The translations under genes and the position numbers were made by a program. Below, piece by piece: positions 1 through 7,215 of a DNA stretch of 9,525 nt. Origin of the DNA: Flavobacteriaceae bacterium (lineage in GTDB: Bacteria > Bacteroidota > Bacteroidia > Flavobacteriales > Flavobacteriaceae); contig CANHBE010000088.1 in assembly GCA_947458575.1 (NCBI GenBank), positions 1 through 9,525 on the forward strand. Reading direction: 5' to 3'. Position 1 is the first letter of the stretch. Every line of letters begins with the position of its first letter. The notes under the pieces are model-generated. The model made no database searches. It was not told the origin of the DNA and saw only the letters and a list, made by a program, of their open reading frames with translations.

Positions 1-3000
1 AGCAGGGGTAAATGTTCCTGCTGCAGCATCAAAAGCGCCGCCGCTACCCAAGGTGCGAATCCATGAACCTCCACTTTGTTCTCCTGAAATCAGCCCAAAC
101 AAATCAATCGAAGAAGTGCTATCCTCACAAACCGCAGTAGAACCATCTATGCCCGCGTTGGGTTGAGGATTAACAATGATTGTTGTTGAAATTGAACATG
201 AATCTGTCGCCCCAGTAAGACAAGTCACTGTGAAGGTGTAAGTTCCGGGCGTACTAGGCGTTCCAGAAATTGTAAACGTTCCTGTTCCCGCCGAAAAAGA
301 GCCTGTAACACCGGGTGGTAAATCAGCAGCAGGAACCGACGCAGAGGTCGCACCTGTTGACGAAGTATAAGTAATCGGAGTTATAGCGTTATTCACACAG
401 ACCGTTTGAGAAGTTGAAGACGCGGTAACCGTGCAACTGCATGGTATTATTTCAACTGTTGCGGTTGTATTAAATGCGGGGCACAAGGGCGTCGCCGGTA
501 TGTCATAAGAAACAGTATAAAGCCCTGCAGTACTTGCTGCTCCGTCTATCGCACCACTAGCCGGATTTATTGACAATCCAGCCGGAAGTGCTGAAAATGT
601 TCCTCCTGAAGTTAACGCAAACAAGGTCGGCAACTTTGGAGTGGCATCATTATCACAGTATGGACTGCCTGCGTAACTAAAAGTACCGGAAGGACTGCCG
701 ACGACATCGATTACAAAGGACCTAATATTAAAACAGCCTGTAGTAACCAAGTCTTCAATTCTTACATATATTGTTCGCGGAACGACATTAACTTGATAAG
801 TGGCTAGATCAGCAACAGAGAAAAAATCAATATTAGTTGGAGCATCATTCTTCGCATCAGTCAAGTTCTCGTAATACTTAATGCTGTAATTACCTTGATC
901 AGCTAAAGGAATTGTACTTAATATAAGGGCATTTTGATCGATATTAATAGTGTATGGCGGCAAACTTGGAGAGCAAACCGTAATATCTATAGGATCGGCA
1001 GCTGGAAGTGGTGGCGCAACGTCAACTACAAGATCTTTGCGAACCTCTGCGAATGTTCCATCGCATTTTCTGTATGTAACAACTGCAGAATATGTTCCTG
1101 CTGTGGTTGGACAAATATTCAATGGATTTTCATTGACTGCACCAATTGGATTTCCATTTAGCTCCCAAGTTAATTGAGTTGTGATAGGCGCTGGTTCGGC
1201 AATAGGAATAAAGCGCCACGCTTCATTAACAGCTCCCCAAGCCCCTGTATTTCGTCCAGGTGGCACTTCAGCTAAAGTACCCGCCGCATTTTGAATTCCT
1301 ATCAATCCTCTACCACCATTCCATCCTGGACATGGTGTTCTTTTGCTTACCAAAACTTCAATAATATTAGTTGATTCGTGAATCACTATTTGACTGGTTT
1401 GAAAACCTACTCCACCATCACAATCATATTGAGGAAGTTCATTAAAATTTGCAACAAAAACTCGATTAGGGGCAACATTAGGCCCAGAATCTAAAACATA
1501 ATAGTTTACATTTTGAATTAAAGGCAATGTAACGGGAGGTATGCGAATATCTGTGTCTTGATAAACTCCATAAATCGCGTTCTTTATAGGAAAGGTAGTG
1601 TTGGGAACAGCTTGATTAAAACTCCATTGACAAAAACCCAAAGGAACTTGCGGTCCAATATCGAAAGTAATTACACCATTGGTACCAACCAAAACATTAT
1701 TGTAGCAATTTCCGTAAAAATTAAAGGTAAAAGGTAAAGTTACAATTGGTGACCAAGTATCATCTCCAGTTGCATTAATCACCGTTCCTCCGGTAAAGGG
1801 AAATGTTGGCGAATACGGCACTGCACAAACTTCATAGTCATCTGTCGTAGCATTACCATCATCTGTAGAGGCAATTCTCGTATATTCCGCCAATAACTCA
1901 GTACACTGGCCAACATTACAAACCGCCTGTGGTGCAACAATATCGACTTCAGCTAAGGGAATTTGACCAGTACTGGCTAGCGTACACACTGACAACACTG
2001 TGATTGTTGCGCTACCAATCAATGGCGTAACACATGCGCCTACTGTAGCGCTTACCAAATTAAAAGTGGTCGTTGAATCAAGATAAGGAACATTGAAACT
2101 ACCAACTCCTGCGCTGTTCAATAGTACACTCGCTGCAACAGGAAGCGGATTAGGATATGTAAAATTAACGGTTACACCCGGAGTTCCGAAAAAGGTCAAC
2201 ACTGCTGATTCTCCCGCGGTTATTGTCGTACTACCAAATATAGTTGCAGTTGGTACACTTAAGGTCGCCGTTCCTGTTACTGCTTGTGTGCAATTGGGTG
2301 TTCCGTTCGAGGCGACACTTACCAATTCATAAATACTACTTGCCGTCAAAGTTGGTGAAGTAACCGTTGCTGTTCCTCCGGCTCCAATATTTATAGTTTG
2401 ATTGGGTCCACTATTAACTGTATAAGATACTGTCGCACCGGGCGTTCCTGTAAATGTTACAACTCCTGTGTTTCCGGAACATACAAACGCATCGCCGGAA
2501 ATACTCGCAGTTGGCAAGGTAAGTACATCAATTGTTGCTGTTCCTGTTTGATTCTGACTGTAAACAGGAGACGTACCATAAGAAACGCTCACAAGATTAT
2601 AGTTGAAAATTCCCGCTGTATTTGTGGGAACCGGAACGTTAATGCTGTTACCTGTTGAAGGAGCGGTGGAAAGGTTTGCACCGCCATTAATATTATATAC
2701 AAACGTGTATGGAGGAGTACCATCAGCCCCTGTAAAAGTTACGGTATTACCTGTACTATTTAAACAAACCGCATTGGAACCGGATATACTTGCAGTTGGC
2801 AATGCCACTAAAGCGATATCGTCTAGCGCAAATTCGTTCCCAGCAGCCAATATAACACGGTCATATATTGCAATTTGAGCGACTGCACTCGGCCCTGAAT
2901 TCCATATATAATTTACTCTCAACCAGTTACCACATGCAATGGTCGATGGAGCAGCCACTGGTGCGCCTAAAGAAACACCGTTGATCAAAGTTTCTAATGA

Positions 3001-3369
3001 AGCTAGATTTAGCGTACTGATTGATTGCACCCAGAACGAGAAAGAATAGTTCTTATTTGGCACCACAGCAACCGATTGAAACCAAACACGATCATTTGGT
3101 AAGCCGCTTGTAGAACCATTCACCAACATCATGTTTCCCGCACCTGTCGTATGATCTTGGCAAGTAGTCAACGTAGTATCCCATAAACTGGGATTTACAT
3201 TAATACCATATGTCCCAGGTGCTGAAGTTGCGCTTGGTGTTGTAAATAAATAATCACTAGAGAAGTTTATGTTTCCTGCGGAAAAGTCACCATTTACGAC
3301 TAAATTCTGCGAATACATATAAGGAATAAACAGTAGTGTGATAATCCAATGAAGTAATTTTCTTTTCAT
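1..3369 (-). CDS. Large secreted multi-domain Ig-like adhesin (gliding-motility/T9SS-associated type), C-terminus outside window
   Basis: An uninterrupted reading frame of 1123 codons runs from the ATG at 3369-3367 to the window edge; I checked most of the frame codon by codon and found no stop. The ATG is the only Met codon after the upstream in-frame stop at 3438-3436. Residues 1-21 form a signal peptide (basic MKRK, hydrophobic core, cleavage probably near YSQ/N). Residues 22-185 resemble a galactose-binding, jelly-roll carbohydrate-binding module (start LVVNGDFSAG, end FALDDIAL). Residues 191 to about 460 hold three Ig-like repeats. Residues about 535-722 look nidogen-like (FNFYGN, VLVGTNGVITFD, ending NEAWRFIPI). 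Several Ig-like/PKD-like modules follow: about 728-785, 785-893 (contains TIYVRIEDLVTTGC), 894-980, 980-1070 (LPPGVTGSF, TISGTPSTPGTYTFTV), and a partial one from 1071. Many Cys residues fit disulfides outside the cell. By family knowledge such proteins are exported by Sec and type IX secretion and work at the cell surface; the C-terminal sorting domain that would prove this is not visible. The ligand is unknown. Confidence 0.85.
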   Translation of the reverse strand, partial: MKRKLLHWIITLLFIPYMYSQNLVVNGDFSAGNINFSSDYLFTTPSATSAPGTYGINVNPSLWDTTLTTCQDHTTGAGNMMLVNGSTSGLPNDRVWFQSVAVVPNKNYSFSFWVQSISTLNLASLETLINGVSLGAPVAAPSTIACGNWLRVNYIWNSGPSAVAQIAIYDRVILAAGNEFALDDIALVALPTASISGSNAVCLNSTGNTVTFTGADGTPPYTFVYNINGGANLSTAPSTGNSINVPVPTNTAGIFNYNLVSVSYGTSPVYSQNQTGTATIDVLTLPTASISGDAFVCSGNTGVVTFTGTPGATVSYTVNSGPNQTINIGAGGTATVTSPTLTASSIYELVSVASNGTPNCTQAVTGTATLSVPTATIFGSTTITAGESAVLTFFGTPGVTVNFTYPNPLPVAASVLLNSAGVGSFNVPYLDSTTTFNLVSATVGACVTPLIGSATITVLSVCTLASTGQIPLAEVDIVAPQAVCNVGQCTELLAEYTRIASTDDGNATTDDYEVCAVPYSPTFPFTGGTVINATGDDTWSPIVTLPFTFNFYGNCYNNVLVGTNGVITFDIGPQVPLGFCQWSFNQAVPNTTFPIKNAIYGVYQDTDIRIPPVTLPLIQNVNYYVLDSGPNVAPNRVFVANFNELPQYDCDGGVGFQTSQIVIHESTNIIEVLVSKRTPCPGWNGGRGLIGIQNAAGTLAEVPPGRNTGAWGAVNEAWRFIPIAEPAPITTQLTWELNGNPIGAVNENPLNICPTTAGTYSAVVTYRKCDGTFAEVRKDLVVDVAPPLPAADPIDITVCSPSLPPYTINIDQNALILSTIPLADQGNYSIKYYENLTDAKNDAPTNIDFFSVADLATYQVNVVPRTIYVRIEDLVTTGCFNIRSFVIDVVGSPSGTFSYAGSPYCDNDATPKLPTLFALTSGGTFSALPAGLSINPASGAIDGAASTAGLYTVSYDIPATPLCPAFNTTATVEIIPCSCTVTASSTSQTVCVNNAITPITYTSSTGATSASVPAADLPPGVTGSFSAGTGTFTISGTPSTPGTYTFTVTCLTGATDSCSISTTIIVNPQPNAGIDGSTAVCEDSTSSIDLFGLISGEQSGGSWIRTLGSGGAFDAAAGTFTPA
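1993..2799 (-). repeat. Three tandem Ig-like protein repeats within the adhesin
   Basis: Each repeat begins with PTA(S/T)I(S/F)G, at residues 191, 286 and 373, giving lengths of about 95, 87 and 86 residues. All share a TFTG or TFFG strand near the start, a LVS(V/A) strand near the end, and a closing G(T/S)AT(I/L)xV. Repeats 1 and 2 have a Cys soon after the start (AVC, FVC). Repeat 3 has TTITAG there but keeps a later Cys. The repeats have clearly diverged, so this is an old duplication rather than a recent one. The last boundary is approximate. Confidence 0.7.
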
Positions 3370-3476
3370 TGCAAAAAATTTGGATGCTAAAAGTATAAAA
3401 AAATGCCGAAGAATGAGACAAATATTACTTATAATTTATATTTGAGTAGACAGAATTTCTTTCAACTTTTATTATT

Positions 3477-3484
3477 TATCTTTG
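3477..3484 (+). promoter_or_regulatory. Candidate Bacteroidetes -7 promoter box for folE
   Basis: TATCTTTG matches the Bacteroidetes -7 consensus TAnnTTTG exactly and lies 36 bases before the folE ATG, leaving a leader of about 30 bases. The -33 element is weak: TTTC at 3456-3459 is 17 bases upstream, while a good TTTG at 3441-3444 is too far. It sits in the 151-base divergent spacer between the adhesin gene and folE. Confidence 0.45.
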
Positions 3485-3520
3485 TCGCTCGAAAAAAAGC
3501 CAAAACAACATCAGCGATAA

Positions 3521-4192
3521 ATGACAACAAACGAGCAATTTCAGGATGAAATGGGTGACGATCACTTTACTTCCAGCGCCAATAATCCAATGCGAAAAGA
3601 CGCATTCGATCTTTCCGATGAAGAGAAAATAGAAGCAATAAAAAAAGACGTTGAGCACATTCTGAAGACCTTAGGCATGGACTTAGAAGACGATAGCATC
3701 AAAGGCACACCGAATCGCGTCGCAAAGATGTTTGTCAAAGAAATATTTGGAGGCTTGAATCCAAACAAGAAACCAAATTCCTCCACTTTTGAAAATCAAT
3801 ACAAATACGGCGAAATGTTGGTCGAGAAGAACATAACGCTCTACTCTACCTGTGAGCATCATTTACTTCCCATCATTGGAAAGGCTCATGTAGCCTATAT
3901 CTCAAGTGGAAAAGTTATCGGACTTTCCAAAATGAATCGGATTGTAGATTATTTTGCTAAACGGCCGCAAGTGCAAGAAAGACTTACGATGCAAATTGTT
4001 CAGGAACTTCAAAAAGTACTAAAAACAGAGGATGTCGCTTGTGTCATCGACGCCAAACATTTGTGCGTCAATTCGAGAGGAATTAGAGATATCGAAAGTA
4101 GTACAGTTACCGCGGAATATGGTGGGCAATTTAAGAACGAATCCAAACGTCAAGAGTTTTTAGATTATATTAAATTGGAAACTAAATTTTAA
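3521..4192 (+). CDS. folE: GTP cyclohydrolase I
   Basis: Converts GTP to 7,8-dihydroneopterin triphosphate, the first step of tetrahydrofolate/tetrahydropterin synthesis; cytosolic and, by family knowledge, a zinc-dependent homodecamer. The protein has 223 residues, normal for the family. The zinc and catalytic motif STCEHHLLPIIGKAHVAYI spans residues 109-127, with C111 and H114 as zinc ligands and H113 as the likely catalytic histidine. The third ligand is C182 in KHLCVNSRG. Further family motifs are GLSKMNRIVDYFAKRPQVQE (134-153) and ESSTVTAEYGG (192-202). The first 30 or so residues are acidic and poorly conserved. The ATG at 3521 is chosen because it follows the promoter box closely; Met11 (3551) is an alternative. 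There is no Shine-Dalgarno sequence, as is usual in Bacteroidetes. It is the first of four same-strand genes, 135 bases before cysS. Confidence 0.96.
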   Translation: MTTNEQFQDEMGDDHFTSSANNPMRKDAFDLSDEEKIEAIKKDVEHILKTLGMDLEDDSIKGTPNRVAKMFVKEIFGGLNPNKKPNSSTFENQYKYGEMLVEKNITLYSTCEHHLLPIIGKAHVAYISSGKVIGLSKMNRIVDYFAKRPQVQERLTMQIVQELQKVLKTEDVACVIDAKHLCVNSRGIRDIESSTVTAEYGGQFKNESKRQEFLDYIKLETKF

Positions 4193-4208
4193 TTTTAACA
4201 AATTGCCT

Positions 4209-4314
4209 TAGCCCTGATTGAAGCGAAAATCCTTTTTTGTTTTGTCACAGTGAGCTTTGTCAAAGGGATTTTCGAAAACAAAAAAGATTGTAGCGAAAAG
4301 CAGGAAATAGCTTC
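4209..4314 (+). repeat. Structured interspersed element, copy A (folE-cysS spacer)
   Basis: A 106-base element that matches 7216-7317 read in reverse. The ends are TAGCCCTGAT (4209-4218) and AGCAGGAAATAGCTTC (4299-4314). Outer helix: AGC-CCTG (4210-4216) pairs with CAGG (4301-4304) and GCT (4310-4312), with AAATA bulged out. Inner helix: ATC (4229-4231), bulged C, TTTTTTGTTTT (4233-4243) pairs with AAAACAAAAAA (4275-4285) and GAT (4286-4288). The 31-base apical loop includes GTGAGCTTTGTCAAAGG, which resembles the TTCGACAAGCTCA-type intergenic repeat known from many bacteria. A second stem is possible: CGAAAATCC (4224-4232) with GGATTTTCG (4266-4274). The element ends 13 bases before the cysS ATG, so it would lie in any folE-cysS transcript. 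Its function is unknown; I recall similar repeats in Flavobacterium spacers but cannot confirm this here. Confidence 0.75.
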
Positions 4315-4327
4315 AAAAAAAAATACC

Positions 4328-5806
4328 ATGCCTTTATACCAAAATCAAACGCTAAAAATTTACAACTCACTTTCCGGAGAAAAGGAAACCTTTAAGGCAA
4401 TTCATGAAGGTAATATCGGCATGTACGTTTGCGGTCCGACGGTCTATAGCAATGTACACCTCGGTAATGTGAGAACGTTCATGTCTTTTGATGTTATTTT
4501 CCGTTATCTTTTGCATCTGGGTTATAAAGTTCGATACGTTCGAAATATTACCGATGTTGGTCATATCGTTGATGATGTTGACGAAGGTGAAGACAAAATC
4601 GCAAAAAAAGCACGCGTTGAGCAACTCGAACCCATGGAAGTGGTGCAACAATACACAGTCGATTTTCACGATATTCTTCGAGAATTTAATTTCCTTCCAC
4701 CCAGCATCGAACCAACGGCAACCGGGCATATCATCGAACAAATCGAAATTGTCAAAAAAATCATCGAATCCGGCATCGGTTACGAATCGAATGGCTCTGT
4801 TTACTTTGACGTCGTAAAATTTAATCAGACCAATCATTACGGAAAACTCAGCGGAAGAAATATTGAGGATATGTTAGCCAACACCAGAGATTTGGACGGG
4901 CAATCTGACAAGAGAAATTCACAGGATTTTGCACTTTGGAAAAGAGCAGAACCGCAACATATCATGCGTTGGCCTTCACCTTGGGGCGACGGCTTTCCGG
5001 GCTGGCATCTCGAATGTACTGCTATGAGCACCAAATATCTCGGTAATCAATTTGACATTCACGGCGGCGGTATGGATTTAAAATTTCCACACCACGAATG
5101 CGAAATTGCCCAAAATGAAGCTTGCACCGGACATGCTCCTGTCAATTACTGGATGCATGCCAATATGCTGACCTTAAACGGGAAGAAAATGGCAAAATCA
5201 ACGGGCAACAATATACTACCGCGAGAAATTCTCACCGGTGAAAGTCCATTTCTAAGCAAAGCATTCTCACCCAGTGTCGCGCGTTTCTTCATGCTACAAG
5301 CACATTACAGAAGTATACTCGATTTTTCTGACGAAGCTATAGTTGCTGCTGAAAAAGGTTATAATCGCCTCATGGAAGCGATGGTTGTTTTGACAGAAAT
5401 TAAACCTGGAAACAGCTCGTCTATTGATATCAACAGTTGGAAAAACGCATGTTATGATGCAATGAATGACGACTTCAACACGCCCATTCTTATCGCTCAA
5501 CTATTCGAAGGTGTTCGCTTTATCAATGTATTAAATGATGGTACAGCATCGATTACAACTGGTGATTTGGAACTCTTTAGTAAACTTATGAACGCATTTG
5601 TTTTTGACGTACTTGGATTGGTTAATGAAAAAGAAACTGGTTCAAACACGAAAAAATTGGAAGGCGTAATAGAAATGTTGATTGACATGCGAAATGACGC
5701 TCGTACTAATAAAAACTTTGCACTTTCTGATCAAATACGAGATCAGTTGGCGGCAATCGGTATTCAATTGAAAGACGGTAAAGACGGCACTAGCTTTAGT
5801 TTATAA
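4328..5806 (+). CDS. cysS: Cysteinyl-tRNA synthetase (class I)
   Basis: Charges tRNA-Cys with cysteine in the cytosol. The protein has 492 residues from the ATG at 4328, normal for the family. The class I HIGH motif appears as HLGN (residues 44-47, within PTVYSNVHLGNVRTF) and KMSKS as KMAKS (287-291). The catalytic-site zinc ligands are, by alignment with the E. coli enzyme, C35 (MYVCGPTVY), C230 (GWHLEC), H255 and E259 (FPHHECEIAQ). An extra Cys, C258, sits between the last two ligands. A helical anticodon-binding region occupies about 330-492. An in-frame GTG at 4250 would add 26 residues, but those codons lie inside the hairpin element and do not look like CysS; MPLYQNQTLKIYNS is the expected N-terminus. 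The start is preceded by an A-rich tract (4315-4323) instead of a Shine-Dalgarno sequence. Downstream, yidD begins 82 bases after the stop. Confidence 0.97.
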   Translation: MPLYQNQTLKIYNSLSGEKETFKAIHEGNIGMYVCGPTVYSNVHLGNVRTFMSFDVIFRYLLHLGYKVRYVRNITDVGHIVDDVDEGEDKIAKKARVEQLEPMEVVQQYTVDFHDILREFNFLPPSIEPTATGHIIEQIEIVKKIIESGIGYESNGSVYFDVVKFNQTNHYGKLSGRNIEDMLANTRDLDGQSDKRNSQDFALWKRAEPQHIMRWPSPWGDGFPGWHLECTAMSTKYLGNQFDIHGGGMDLKFPHHECEIAQNEACTGHAPVNYWMHANMLTLNGKKMAKSTGNNILPREILTGESPFLSKAFSPSVARFFMLQAHYRSILDFSDEAIVAAEKGYNRLMEAMVVLTEIKPGNSSSIDINSWKNACYDAMNDDFNTPILIAQLFEGVRFINVLNDGTASITTGDLELFSKLMNAFVFDVLGLVNEKETGSNTKKLEGVIEMLIDMRNDARTNKNFALSDQIRDQLAAIGIQLKDGKDGTSFSL

Positions 5807-5818
5807 GAATAGTTTTCG

Positions 5819-5851
5819 GTTGTCGGTAAACTGCTATCAGTAACCGACAAC
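5819..5851. repeat. Hairpin in the cysS-yidD spacer
   Basis: GTTGTCGGT (5819-5827) pairs perfectly with ACCGACAAC (5843-5851). An inner ACTG (5830-5833) pairs with CAGT (5838-5841) around a CTAT loop. No T-tract follows, so it is unlikely to be an intrinsic terminator. The right arm runs into the heptamer array, and the left arm is the same heptamer motif inverted. It starts 12 bases after the cysS stop and could act as a 3' stabilising or processing structure. Confidence 0.6.
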
Positions 5852-5885
5852 AGACAACTAACAATCGACAACAGACAACTAACAA
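5845..5885 (+). repeat. Two-copy 20-base direct repeat made of heptamers
   Basis: CGACAACAGACAACTAACAA occurs at 5845-5864 and again, identically, at 5866-5885, with one T between. The 21-base period divides into three 7-base units: CGACAAC, AGACAAC and TAACAA(T/A), so the tract is a degenerate heptamer array with consensus nGACAAC. It ends three bases before the yidD ATG and therefore forms the yidD leader. Slippage or duplication is the likely origin. Confidence 0.85.
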
Positions 5886-5888
5886 ACA

Positions 5889-6119
5889 ATGCTTTCCAAA
5901 ATCGTACAATTTCCATTTATTTTTCTCATACGATTTTACCAAGTCGCTATTTCGCCCTTCACTCCTGCAACCTGCAGATTTGAACCGACTTGCTCGCATT
6001 ACGCACTTGAAGCCATCAAGACACATGGCATTTTCAGAGGAAGTTGGCTATCAGTGAAAAGAATAAGTCGCTGCCATCCGTGGGGAAAAAGTGGCTATGA
6101 TCCTGTGCCGAAGAAATAA
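5889..6119 (+). CDS. yidD: Membrane protein insertion efficiency factor YidD
   Basis: A small inner-membrane-associated protein that, by family knowledge, assists YidC-dependent membrane protein insertion. It has 76 residues, the usual length. Residues 1-25 form an amphipathic, hydrophobic N-terminus (FIFLIRFYQVAISPF). The diagnostic family block CRFEPTCSHYALEAI covers 29-43, followed by RCHPWG (61-66) and GYDPVP (69-74). The three conserved cysteines C29, C35 and C62 are all present. The ATG at 5889 is the only start giving the full family N-terminus, and it comes directly after the heptamer repeat with no Shine-Dalgarno sequence. It lies between cysS and lgt (82 bases to each). In many bacteria yidD sits beside rnpA and yidC; here it accompanies lgt, which still fits envelope biogenesis. 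Confidence 0.95.
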   Translation: MLSKIVQFPFIFLIRFYQVAISPFTPATCRFEPTCSHYALEAIKTHGIFRGSWLSVKRISRCHPWGKSGYDPVPKK

Positions 6120-6201
6120 CATCCTCCAAAGATTACAGCATTTTTCTGCAGACTCTATCAAAAATATTTACTTTTACGAAAAATATTAAACCCCAAGTAT
6201 T

Positions 6202-7131
6202 ATGGCTGCACCTTTATCAATCGTTTGGAATCCAACTGAAGGAATCGACTTAGGTTTTTTTGTCATTCGCTATTACAGCCTCATGTTTGTTATTGCTTTC
6301 GGATTAGGATGGTATATCATGAAACATATATTTACTCGTGAGAATGAGTCATTAGAAAAACTGGACTCACTTTTTATTTGGACAGTTCTCGCTACTTTGC
6401 TAGGCGCCAGATTGGGACACGTTTTCTTTTATGATTGGGAATATTACAGCAACCACTTGTCTGAAATCTTACTGCCATTCCGATTTGATCCTGTATTCGA
6501 ATTTACAGGTTTTCAGGGATTAGCCAGCCACGGCGCAGCAATTGCCATCATCATTGCAATGTATTTTTTCAGCAAAAACGTCATGCAAAAACCACTTTTG
6601 TGGGTGCTTGACCGCGTGGTGATTCCGGTGGCAAGCGGTGCCATTTTTGTCAGAATAGGCAATTTTTTTAATTCAGAAATCGTAGGAAAAGAAACCGATT
6701 CATCCTTCGGAGTGCAATTTGTAAGAGATCACTTTTCCGCAAGAGATGCAATGACACGAACTCAAATCGCTGACATTAAAGAAGCATATCACGCCATCGT
6801 TACTGACCCAAAATTTATCAAAGTTCTGGAGGAAGTTCCCGCCAAACATCCGGCACAATTATACGAGGCGATTTCCTATGTATTTGTATTTGCGGTATTG
6901 TTTTTTCTGTATTGGAAAACCGATGCTCGTGAGCGCGTTGGACTCTTATTCGGGTTGTTTTTGATCATGCTGTGGTCGGTTCGATTTGTCGTAGAGTACG
7001 TAAAAGAAAGTCAAGGTGGGATCGAAGAATATCTCGGACTGTTTTCTACGGGACAGTGGTTGAGCATTCCTTTTATTTTGGTTGGACTCTACTTTGTCTT
7101 TACTGCTGAAAAACCGATCGAAGAAATTTAA
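6202..7131 (+). CDS. lgt: Prolipoprotein diacylglyceryl transferase
   Basis: Transfers diacylglycerol from phosphatidylglycerol to the lipobox cysteine of prolipoproteins, the first step of lipoprotein maturation, in the inner membrane. The protein has 309 residues, slightly longer than the E. coli enzyme. About seven membrane segments can be seen (roughly 18-38, 55-75, 104-124, 138-156, 224-237, 246-264, 286-301). The Lgt signature appears as RIGNFFNSEIVG (151-162), with R151, N154 and E159 matching essential residues of the E. coli enzyme. H110 (LASHGAA) and R261/E265 (SVRFVVEYV) match other conserved sites. The KHPAQLYEA motif (216-224) is typical. The stretch between the signature and this motif (163-215) is soluble and charged, as in Bacteroidetes homologs from memory. 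The ATG at 6202 gives MAAPLSIVWNPTEGID, the expected start. It is last in the plus-strand group, with a terminator 26 bases after the stop. Confidence 0.96.
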   Translation: MAAPLSIVWNPTEGIDLGFFVIRYYSLMFVIAFGLGWYIMKHIFTRENESLEKLDSLFIWTVLATLLGARLGHVFFYDWEYYSNHLSEILLPFRFDPVFEFTGFQGLASHGAAIAIIIAMYFFSKNVMQKPLLWVLDRVVIPVASGAIFVRIGNFFNSEIVGKETDSSFGVQFVRDHFSARDAMTRTQIADIKEAYHAIVTDPKFIKVLEEVPAKHPAQLYEAISYVFVFAVLFFLYWKTDARERVGLLFGLFLIMLWSVRFVVEYVKESQGGIEEYLGLFSTGQWLSIPFILVGLYFVFTAEKPIEEI

Positions 7132-7156
7132 ACTGATCTCATACAAAAAAGACAAG

Positions 7157-7183
7157 CCATCGAATATTTCGGTGGTTTTTTTT
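7157..7183 (+). terminator. Intrinsic terminator of lgt
   Basis: CCATCGAA (7157-7164) and TTCGGTGG (7168-7175) form an 8-base-pair stem with one wobble pair and a TAT loop, followed directly by eight Ts (7176-7183). It ends the folE-cysS-yidD-lgt group. A run of As at 7145-7150 on the other side means it might also work weakly against transcripts coming from secDF. Confidence 0.85.
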
Positions 7184-7215
7184 GAGCTATTTGCTCGCGC
7201 CTCTTCGCTCTTTTA

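Noticed and set aside
934..2878. Several 75-91 codon plus-strand ORFs opposite the adhesin gene
   Set aside because: They overlap each other and the long continuous minus-strand frame, and their Ser/Cys- or Val/Pro-rich content mirrors the repeat protein.
3388..3395. TACTTTTA (minus strand) as a promoter box for the adhesin gene, and the same octamer at 6169-6176 before lgt
   Set aside because: Both miss the final G of TAnnTTTG and have no convincing -33 element. The loose variant TAATATTTG at 3427-3419 on the minus strand has the wrong spacing.
4250..4327. In-frame GTG extension of cysS (26 extra residues)
   Set aside because: These codons lie inside the hairpin element, and the family N-terminus begins at the ATG at 4328.
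4367..4837. 156-codon minus-strand ORF opposite cysS
   Set aside because: It lies wholly antisense to a well-conserved gene, shows no recognisable family, and its composition looks like a shadow of the CysS codons.
5845..5885. CRISPR-like direct repeat
   Set aside because: There are only two copies with a one-base spacer and an internal 7-base period; this is a simple tandem repeat.
6163..6187. AATATTT / AAATATT inverted repeat before lgt
   Set aside because: Seven AT-only bases in an AT-rich spacer, with no operator-like or terminator-like context.
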